The notes under the pieces are model-generated. The model had not been told where the DNA came from. It did not search any database and worked only from the letters and a program-made list of their open reading frames with translations. A stretch of DNA of 42,762 nt from Brachionus koreanus (taxonomy: Eukaryota; Rotifera; Eurotatoria; Ploima; Brachionidae), in NCBI GenBank assembly GCA_016987375.1, contig PJRA01000412.1, forward strand, positions 1 through 42,762, written 5' to 3'. Both the position numbers and the translations under genes were made by a program. Of the stretch, positions 34,912 through 42,762 are shown one piece after another (positions within the stretch are counted from its first letter, which is position 1; each line of letters opens with the position of its first letter).

Positions 34912-35675
34912 TCAATTATGAATAAAATCGAAATAATTACTTATACTATTAAGATATTGAATTGTATCTGAAACGTTGTATTTTTCGACGATTCGTTTGA
35001 TTCTTTGATCACGAATACGTTGATTCTATCGTCAAGTGTTCGGAATGCCATTATCCATGTGATTAAGATCTCGTTCCACTTTATCTTGCACTTCAACTAT
35101 ATGCTGGATAAATACTGGTGTTTGAGGATGAAAAATTGCAACTCTCTTATTGAAAACTTGATGCCAAGCTTCTAAACAATTGATGGTTCTGGACGTATCA
35201 GACAGAACATTGTCGTACATATTCCAAACACTAATTTGAAATAAAGGTTCTTTGCGGTCCTTCTTGTGGAAGAACTTCTCCGATATAGTTGGTCTCAAAA
35301 TAATCATAAAGTAAGTCCAATTCGGAAGGGATATCTTTCTCGATTATTTCAAAAACATTTACTACGTCGTCGACTGGAACAAACGCTATGGCAAATAAAT
35401 ATTTTATGTGTTTTTTGCAGTCCTCATTAAACTTTTGAGTTGATTCATCGCTTGACACAGGAGCTTAGTATAGACAAGAGAGACAAAGTAACTGTTTATG
35501 CTTCCATATTTTTTGAGTGACATGAAATAGACAAGTTTTGATATTTGATTGTCTAAAGACGGAACTTCCAGCATTCATTGCGCCTTTTTCAAAATCCGTC
35601 ATAATGGTCTTTGGATTAAGGTCTGGTTTAGTTTCTAAAAGCTTTTCGTAAACCCTAGTATATGTAAGTTCTGTT
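34912..35675 (-). pseudogene. MULE-family transposase relic (C-terminal half)
   Basis: The minus strand reads, in order, TRVYEKLLETKPDLNPKTI, the catalytic-region MTDFEKGAMNAGSSVF, TCLFHVTQKIWKHKQ, then a premature TAA near 35466, then YLFAIAFVPVDDVVNVFEII, LYDYFETNYIGE, a frameshift near 35240-35260, PLFQISVWNMYDNVLSDTSR, NCLEAWHQVFNKRV, and after a second shift near 35035, DQRIKRIVEKYNVSDTIQYL. This is the standard motif series of MULE transposases (often with FLYWCH fingers) in invertebrates. One stop and two shifts make it inactive. Confidence 0.82.
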
Positions 35676-35768
35676 GTTTAAAAAAAAGTTGTTTTTCTTT
35701 AAGACTCAAAATCTCAAAGATAAATCTCAAATATACTAAAAAAGCATATACATTCTGAAATAGCATAA

Positions 35769-36218
35769 AATTCTCTACAAGCTAATGTAATTTAGAAAAA
35801 AAATCTCTCTAAATCATTTGTTTTTAACAAATTTGTCAAATTTGAATTCTTTTATTACAATTTTTAGATTAAAATAAAGAATTCGATATTTTTAGCTGCT
35901 CAACTACTATTTTTTTCGATTTTCATGAAAAATATGCGTTCAGCATTTGACCTTATGTCGCACCATTATTATAACATATTTTGAAGAGATTTTTTAAGAA
36001 AAATAAAGCGATAAAGTAAAAATGTAAAACAATTGATTTGTTCAGAATTTTGTCTAGATTTTTAAAAAAAAAATGGGGTCATAATTGATTGATCATAATT
36101 GATCCTTCGGAGCAGATACGATTTAAATCAGAAAAAACACGTTTTTTTCCTTTTTTTAGCCAACAAAAACCGCCACACCATCTTTTTTTTTCTAAATTAC
36201 ATTAGCTTGTAGAAAATT
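35769..36218. mobile_element. Inverted-repeat element, ~450 bp
   Basis: The left arm 35769-35803 (TTCTCTACAAGCTAATGTAA then TTTAGAAAAAAAA) and the right arm 36184-36218 are reverse complements with a single mismatch over about 35 bp. Weaker complementarity may extend outward. The interior is AT-rich and non-coding. Related sequence occurs at 31180-31375, so it is a small dispersed family. Target-site duplication not identified. Confidence 0.7.
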
Positions 36219-37026
36219 AAAAAAAATCAAATTCTTAGTCCTTAAATCAAGTAAAAAATTTAGTTTTAATTTTGATTGTTGGTTTAGAGATTTTAATTTT
36301 AATCTACTTTTGATGAGAAATCGATCTTTTGTCTAAATTATGGTTACAGAAATATATAGCTGGACCCATCTCAACTAGTCAGTCGTGAAAAGATAAAGCT
36401 TTGATAAAAATGTTGTTTGTTTAGTGGAATTGTAAAGAGGTAACTTTGAGCTGATTACAGACCAATACTGAAATCTTCAAAATTGGAAGGATATTTTAAT
36501 TATTTTGATATTTTGAATGATAAAAGACCAGTCGGAATACAAAAATTTGAACAAATTCGAATAATCGAACTAATTTATTTGCTAGAAGAAATCATAAAAA
36601 GCCTTTGATTTTTTTAGGATACTTTAAGAATCTTTAAAATAGAGAAAGATTTTTATATCATCATTTTTTATGAAATCAATAGAAAATTTGATCAAGACTA
36701 TGGAATAGAATCTTTGAAATAAACTAATTTATTAAATCAAATGGTCTAAGTCATAAAGGTTAATTTGCTTTTGGCAAAAATTTTCATATTTTAAAATAAA
36801 TATAACTTATTCAAATCATATGAATAGAAAAATAAACGGTGTCTGGATATTTTTAAATTTTTATCTGTACACAATAAATATAAAATTTAATCAATATTTA
36901 ACCAAAAAGCCTTAAAATTTATTAGAGATTTTTGGCTAGAAACTGGAATAGAAAAAAAAAAAAATTTAATCATTTTGCTTAAATTTAAATAGCTTCACCA
37001 GTTTGTTTTGGTTTATTTTGAACTAT
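36219..37026. other. AT-rich spacer downstream of NDFIP
   Basis: 36235-36285 repeats a sequence also seen at 28060-28115. An open plus-strand stretch at about 36443-36613 lacks an ATG and a known motif and is not called a gene. Nothing else is supported. Confidence 0.4.
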
Positions 37027-38078
37027 TTAATCCATTATTGTTATCCATCTATTTCTACGTTCAGTGTTTAATTCTCCTCTTGGTCTATACTTCAACGTCA
37101 TATAATTAATCAATCCTCGGAAAAACAGATAAAATCCTAAAAACAAAATTTTATTATTTTGAAAAAAAAAATTGCTAGTTATCAATGTATCAATGCTTTA
37201 CCTAAAAAAATGAACAACCATACAAATAATTTTTGCTGAAAATCATTCATATTTACCATCCATTCTTGATACTATTTTTTTTTAATTTCGATTGAGTTTA
37301 TTTATTTATAAAAATTACTCTAAATATAGTAACCCATTTAGCCATTGACAAGCCAAAACCACTAAGTGCTCCATATTTTCCTGCTGCGTTGGGTATTAGA
37401 CATATTGAAGCAAAAAATCCAACCCAGTTAAAGAAAAAAGCAATCATAAATGCACTTAGGAACATGCACTCACTACCAATATCTTGGTCATAACTAGCCA
37501 TTTCACTTTCCGCAAATGCTCTCAACTTAATTGAAATTTTAGAATTTACCCACATAAAATAGGTTTTCGAACGCCCATGTCTAATTTTACCGGTGATTCA
37601 AATAAATTATTTGATTAGCATATCAGAAAAACGCTTGGTAAAATCAAACATTAGCGTTAAGCCAAAATTACGTCAAAATTGTCAACAATAGGAAAGCGTG
37701 TCTCAGTTGAAACCGAGTTTGAGTTTGTAAAGTATCCAGGTGGCAGTTCATTTGTGTGAGCCTCGGAATTTTTAATTCGCAAAGCCTCATTATAAGATGG
37801 CAACTCGGATAAAGGAGGCGTATTCTCACTAAGTTGTGGAATTGGTGTTAAATTTACATTAACTGTTTCACTTTGATCGGGTTCGCCCCCAGGATTTTGT
37901 CTTAAGTCTATTTCGGTCAGAACCTCATCTTGAGATGAACTTGCAGCAAGATTAACTTCGTAAGCTGGGCTTTCGTCTTCATTAGGCAACTAATAAAGCA
38001 TATTTTAAAATTTTTAGTACAAAAAGAAAATTAATTTAAAAATTAAGAACTTACCAAATGATATCTAGATTTAGACAT
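37027..38078 (-). CDS. NDFIP: NEDD4-family-interacting protein (NDFIP), five exons
   Basis: Exons are 38055-38078, 37672-37989, 37319-37525, 37202-37271 and 37027-37136, totalling 729 nt and 242 residues. Introns of 65, 146, 47 and 65 bp are all GT-AG with consistent phase. NDFIP proteins are three-pass Golgi/endosome membrane adaptors that bind WW domains of NEDD4-type ubiquitin ligases through PY motifs. Here SPAY (15-18), LPSY (71-74) and a true PPxY, PPGY (91-94), lie in the cytoplasmic N-terminus. Three membrane segments follow: about 134-157 (MIAFFFNWVGFFASICL), 165-183 (YGALSGFGLSMAKW) and 198-221 (LFIFLGFYLFFRGLINYM). The motifs FNWVGFF and GKYGALSGFGLS are diagnostic. The acceptor of exon 3 is the least certain junction. 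It is head to head with the gene at 39.4 kb. Confidence 0.94.
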
Positions 38079-38631
38079 TTTTCAAATAAAATTTGTCTAG
38101 ATTTTCTGTAATTAGAAAATAAAAGGATCGAACTTTAGATAAAAATGAAAAATTAAATTTGAAAAATGGATTAATTTGAAGCTAAATTAAAATTTAAAAA
38201 TTGAAGAAACAGGAAAATTATAACTAGTTATGAAATTATGAAGTAAAAAAATTAAATAAAATATGTGAATTAGCCTTGTATATAAAAAAAAATTCTATAA
38301 AAAATTATGATAATAAAAAATAAAATAATAATTTTTCTATTTATGCTTGAAATTAAAAAAATTGAATAAAATAATTTTAATAATTTATAAATTTTCGCTT
38401 TTAAATAGATAATTCTCAATAACAATTTATCTATTCATGTATCAAGTCTGTTGTTGTATAAAGCATCAGTAAATTGCTTAATTTTATTTTAAAATAAAAA
38501 TTTTGTTATTTTGTAAATAAAAAATTTACTGAAAATGAAAAGTTAATATTAAAAAATAAATATTAATCTAAATGACAGATTATATAAATTATTTATTTAT
38601 TTAATTTAATAAATAATTGAAGGAAACACAC

Positions 38632-38690
38632 CTGAGTTTGTCCGGATAGCCTTCGCCTTCGTTTAAATCCTCAAATTTGAATTTTTTAGA
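38632..38690 (-). other. Possible 5' untranslated exon of NDFIP
   Basis: A locally GC-richer stretch on the minus strand ends in a good donor, CTCAG|GTGTG at 38631/38632. A matching acceptor (TTCTAATTACAG) lies at about 38106-38117, just before the NDFIP ATG at 38078, which would give a 526 bp intron in the 5' leader. There is no ATG in the candidate exon. Its frame, open for about 17 codons, would not continue in the NDFIP frame. It is a hypothesis from composition and splice sites only. Confidence 0.3.
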
Positions 38691-39418
38691 TTTTTACAAA
38701 AAAAAGGAGTAAAAAAGATGATAAAAGTATTTGAGAGAATTTAAATAAATTGTTTAATTTTCTTTTGACACAAAGGACTTTGATACAGTTATTGTCCTTT
38801 TATTCTTGGTCAATTTCTTTCTGGTACAGTAAAAATTCCAGAATTATACCGTGTTTAACAAAATTCTAAAAATTTTAAAAAATTTAGTATAAAATATTTT
38901 AATTAAAAAAAAATACCAAAAAAATGAAATTCACTTTTTTTTTAACATGGTTAAATAATTTGAAAAATAATTAACAATTAAGAGTTAAAGATCGACAAGG
39001 GTGATAATATAATTTTTACTCCTAATTATTTCTACAATTTAGATGTCCTGTTAAAAATTGAATAAGATAGTTCATAATAATCTAATATATGGACAATTAA
39101 CGTCGATCCTTAAAATCATATGGGATAAAATTTTTCTTCAATAGGCTCACAAAATAAAAGATTAACCGATTGATAGAGAATATTAGTCTAAATATTTTGA
39201 CATTTACACTTATTCTATTATCAAAGATTTTGTTTCGGATAAACACCGTGGTTATAAAATCTTAATTTTTCACAGAGAACATTTGTAAAAGCAATTTCAA
39301 TTAAAATAAGTTACTCCCATCCATTCGAATAGTATAAATGTTCTTTGTCTTAGCTAAAAAGAAATCCAATCTGACATTTTTCTTGGTCATTAATATTACA
39401 ACTTGCTAAATCAGCAAA
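38691..39418. promoter_or_regulatory. Upstream region between NDFIP and the RA-domain gene
   Basis: The two genes diverge, and this AT-rich interval (together with 38079-38631) should contain both promoters. A TATA-like word (GTATAAATG) at about 39332-39340 is about 80 bp before the plus-strand ATG. Nothing else stands out. Confidence 0.35.
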
Positions 39419-39976
39419 ATGAACATTCTAAACAAGTTATTAGGGCAATCAATCAAGTGTCAAGTGAAAATAGGTAGCAACTATATTCGCATTACTGTTA
39501 ACAAACAAACTTTATGCCTGGATCTATTGAAAAAGTGTCTCGCTAGATGTAAGCTAACCAATTCCATCAATCTATTTAAAAATTACTCGTTGATTGAAAA
39601 ATGTAATGGGGTCGGAAGATTGGTCCATCATAGTGAAAATATTTATGAGTTGATTGACAATTTTCAAAAAGAAGAAATGCCTTTTGAGCTTATTATAAAA
39701 AAAACGATTCAATCTAAAAAGCTATTTATGAAAATTAATAACAATAAAAAATATATGCAAAAAATGTACAAGATATTAAAAAAGGAATCTAAGATAAAAA
39801 AAAATCGCAACGAATCGCATCTTTATGAGGACATAAATGATCAAACCCATCCAAACGAACTATCAATTCAAATGGAAAAACCCATGCACAAAGTTATTTA
39901 CAGCTTAAAAACAATTCAAAATATTAGGAGAAAACTTCAGACAAAAAAAGTTTTTGATCAACAGTTTATTTTGTAA
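39419..39976 (+). CDS. Small Ras-association-domain-like protein
   Basis: Intronless 185-residue frame with ATG at 39419. Residues about 12-97 look like a ubiquitin-fold Ras-association domain: basic beta-strand (IKCQVKIGSNYIRITVNKQT), helix (LDLLKKCLARC), then YSLIEKCNGVGRLVHHSENI and a last strand FELIIKK. The pattern Y-L-E-..-G-..-R-L-...-E-.I is typical of the RA domains of RASSF-type proteins. The C-terminal half is very basic (KKESKIKKNRNES) with no coiled coil long enough for a full RASSF protein. It could be a short RASSF-like orphan or an intronless fragment. Ras binding is inferred from fold similarity only. Confidence 0.6.
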   Translation: MNILNKLLGQSIKCQVKIGSNYIRITVNKQTLCLDLLKKCLARCKLTNSINLFKNYSLIEKCNGVGRLVHHSENIYELIDNFQKEEMPFELIIKKTIQSKKLFMKINNNKKYMQKMYKILKKESKIKKNRNESHLYEDINDQTHPNELSIQMEKPMHKVIYSLKTIQNIRRKLQTKKVFDQQFIL

Positions 39977-40313
39977 ACCATAAAAAGATAAAAAGAACAA
40001 TTTATTTTATTTAAGTATTTTAAAAACTTTCAACTCTTTCATTGATCATTTTTTTTTAGTATTTATTATTTTTCCTTATTAATAAAACCTTATTAATACT
40101 ATTTAACTTTTTATTTTTTTTATTAAAGAAAAAATGAATAAATAATTTATTATTTAAATTAATTAAGTAATCAAATAAATTTTTAATTTAAATTATATAT
40201 ATTTATAACAAATATATTATTTACATTAAAATTGATTATTTAAACTGGAATTAAAATATCTCAAGCATTGTTGTTATCAAAATATCATTCATCGACGCTT
40301 CAAGTTTTAGTAT

Positions 40314-40460
40314 CTAAACCAGAATGCAATTTTCATTTAGATCAAGGTCTTCACATTCATCAAAGTCTCTACTCGAATCGATATCATCCAATGTCTCCAT
40401 ATCAACATTCAAAGAGCAAAAAAAATGAAGTTTAATAATTTTGAATAATTTTGTTATCAT
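40314..40460 (-). CDS. Short ORF with acidic C-terminus, 48 residues
   Basis: ATG at 40460, TAG at 40314. The start is hydrophobic/basic (MITKLFKIIKLHFFCSL) and the rest is very acidic (METLDDIDSSRDFDECEDLD). The acidic part is clearly richer in G and C than the surrounding DNA, which hints at real coding, perhaps a last exon of a longer gene or a small peptide. No family recognised. No upstream splice acceptor was clearly identified. Confidence 0.3.
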   Translation of the reverse strand: MITKLFKIIKLHFFCSLNVDMETLDDIDSSRDFDECEDLDLNENCILV

Positions 40461-41403
40461 TTTAGAATCATTCAAAAGTCAATGAGAAAGTATTTTAAAA
40501 ATGTTTTCCAATAATAAGTAAAAATTACACAAATTAGTCATTCATTGTCATAGTTTAGATTAGGTCTATTAATTTTAATATAATATGCTTTAGATAAAAA
40601 ACTTTTGATTCAAAATGCGTTGAAGGATTTTGTATCAGATGTAAAAATTAGTGTTTTGATAGATTTTGTATATATTTTTGATCAAAATAATAAATTTACC
40701 TATTTCTATTAGAATAAAAAAAATAATTTTACTCGAATATTAAATAGAATCTAGGATCTTAAATTAAAAAATTTTTCAAAATTTGAATCAAATTTTCCGA
40801 ATTTTTTACCTAAAATATATGCTCCTTTCTTATAATTAGTTCCTCTTAAGTTATCATTAAATGTGGGACAAAATGTATAGCATTTAAAAGCAAAGAGGAT
40901 AAGCTACAATTTTATACACAAAATTTTTTAGTTTTACAGGATAAGTTTAATTTCATTTGGTGAAAATTAGCTGTTTTTAGTTTTTTCTGACAAAATTTTC
41001 TTGGCATGTCATCTGAAATAATTGCATGCATTCAACTATTAAGAATCTTCCTACAAAAAAACTCCGATAAAAACAATTATAGCTCACTTTTGAAAAACTA
41101 GATACAATTTCACACTAACTGTCAAATTTTCTATATTTTATCTTTATAAAATATCAACTTAACACCCTTTAAAAGCAAAAAGTGCCAAACTCTAATCCTA
41201 GTGAGGAAGAAAATCTTTTGTAAAAACCAGGTTAAACTATTCAAAATTCAACTAGAAATTTTAAATAATCTTGGAAGTGATATTTTCTCTTTCTTTTCTT
41301 TTTAGTGAATCAGCAATTAGGAATTGAGTTTTCATCATTTATAGAATTTTTAAGTGTGTATTTTTGTTCTTGTTAATCTTTCGCAACAGATATTGATGCT
41401 CAA

Positions 41404-41480
41404 TATTTATTTTATTATTACCATTAAAAATTATAGTTTGAGTTTTACCCAGGCAGTTTGGAATGGAGCTTAGTCAATAT
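41404..41480 (-). repeat. Short non-LTR-tail-like repeat, second copy
   Basis: On the minus strand it reads GACTAAGCTCCATTCCAAAC then TGCCTGGGTAAAACTC and an AT-repeat tail, aligning with 22624-22690. Same probable origin as that copy. Confidence 0.45.
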
Positions 41481-42762
41481 TTATTTTAGTTTTTAGAAAT
41501 TAGGGCTGCAATTAATTTTTTTCCACTGCGGTTTTCTAGATCTTTACGGTATTTTTGTCTGGTTCAACTCGATTCATTTATAAGGGATCAAATGAGTGCT
41601 AACTAAAATTTGGATCTTAATTAAAATGAATTTATTTAAAAACGCTAGAAAGCAAATAAAAAGATTAGTACATTACTTATAAAATTTTTTTAATGATTGA
41701 ATGATGACTGCCCATTTTATAGATTAATGATTTTATAGTTTAAAAATTTAAAGCATTTTAAAATATTTTTTATTTCTCCAAAAATATGCTTTTAATATTA
41801 TTAATATTTTCATTCTATGAAATATATTCTAAAATTTTTATTTTTTTGCTAATTGATCAAAAAATTTAGGCAAAAACATTCAATTTCAATAATGTTTTGA
41901 AAATAGACTGCATTATAAACAAACAAAATAAATAGGCTGATCAGATTATTCAAATATCATGTTCATTCTATAAAATAACAAAAAATTTCCTTAAATTAAG
42001 ATTACATTGTTTCTTAAGTTAATTCCTCAATTATAATAAAATTTCACATTGAGTACGAACGAATTAAGCGTTCACAGATAAAAATATTTTATATGAAAAC
42101 AATTAGACGATAAATTAAACAAATTTGAATGAGTAAATTAGACCATTTTTCCATCACACCTTTATTAAATTGGAAATATTTACATTTAACCATTTCCAAA
42201 ATAAATAACTAGTAAACATTGTGCTATAGTGTGGGTTCCTCCTATGGTTTAATTAAAGTAAAGTTCAGTTAAAACCAAAACATTGATTACTGTCCAAACA
42301 AGTCTCTTACATATCATTTCTTAGGTGGACCCCGCTAAAAAATAACAATTCAAACACAAGTTTAATTTAAAGATCTTTAAATAAATATTTATCTTAAATG
42401 AAAATATTAATTGTTGGGCTACAATTTTATGTCAAATGAAAAGCACTTTAATTAAGGTTTACGTTATTTTGCTCTAATATCACTCTGTGGTGATCATGTC
42501 AAATAATCCATAATGATTATTTAATCAAAATAAGCGCAAGTAAATAAAAAGAATTTCAAAAAATAACTTGGAAAGCTCATTTGCAATAGAAAAGTTTATT
42601 TGCATTTAATTTTTTTTGGTTTGAATTTTTTTTGTTGAATTTTACCACGAATTGTAAAATTCTAGTAAAAAGCATGGTTGACCACTAGCAAACAAAATTG
42701 CCCAAATAAAAACCTCGCTGTTTTTATTTCATTTTGAATATAAATTTTAGTTCAGAAAAAAT

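Larger units (their letters stand above)
39977..42762. other. AT-rich terminal stretch
   Basis: Contains polyadenylation-like AATAAA words just after the RA-domain gene (about 40079), the short acidic ORF at 40314-40460, and the repeat at 41404-41480. The remaining 2 kb has dense stops in all frames and no recognisable element. Confidence 0.5.

Noticed and set aside
36443..36613. Open stretch of about 56 codons on the plus strand
   Set aside because: No ATG, no motif and AT-driven composition; open runs of this size are expected by chance in this DNA.

Overview
This is an AT-rich metazoan nuclear window. The animal genes are unambiguous: focal adhesion kinase (PTK2), RAE1, VPS36, an NDFIP-family Nedd4 adaptor and a CFAP97/hemingway-like protein. 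Introns are GT-AG and mostly 42-66 bp, intergenic DNA is extremely AT-rich, and several genes have no intron at all. A small-genome invertebrate such as a monogonont rotifer (Brachionus-like) would fit, but that is inference from compactness and transposon content, not proof.

Layout. 0.5-4.5 kb: a nearly complete CR1/L2-group non-LTR retrotransposon with a broken ORF1, an open endonuclease-reverse transcriptase ORF2, and a 3' hairpin plus ACT-repeat tail. 4.7-7.2 kb: dead 3' ends of related elements and a 687 bp foldback element with ~110-120 bp inverted ends. 8.4-9.3 kb: a three-exon gene whose spliced product has an EF-hand. 9.9-10.4 kb: an unidentified protein with a hydrophobic N-terminal segment. 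13.0-17.5 kb (minus): a 17-exon focal adhesion kinase gene, reconstructed here at 956 residues with every splice phase consistent. 18.1 kb (plus): RAE1, head to head with FAK. 21.0 kb (plus): VPS36. 24.5 kb (minus): a cysteine-rich, defensin-like gene whose signal peptide lies in a different frame from the mature part. 26.3 kb (minus): the CFAP97-like gene, with two partial duplicates at 30.8 and 33.0-33.9 kb.

28.5-36.3 kb is a transposon graveyard: a tRNA-derived stretch, a Ty3/gypsy integrase relic, a Tc1-like DD34E transposase with two introns, a 251 bp MITE, a PIF/Harbinger relic, a hAT-type MITE with a clean 8 bp target-site duplication, a MULE transposase relic and an inverted-repeat element. 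37.0-38.1 kb (minus): NDFIP, five exons. 39.4 kb (plus): a small Ras-association-domain-like protein. The last 2.8 kb is almost featureless AT-rich DNA with one short acidic ORF.

The genes are not an operon or a single pathway. They are ordinary housekeeping or signalling genes separated by repeats. The most notable points are a FAK with no tyrosine in the linker where the Src-binding autophosphorylation site belongs, the frame-split defensin-like gene with a pentanucleotide repeat at the break, the truncated CFAP97 duplicate that keeps an intact ORF, and the spliced Tc1-like transposase. I found no CRISPR array, rRNA gene or intact tRNA gene.
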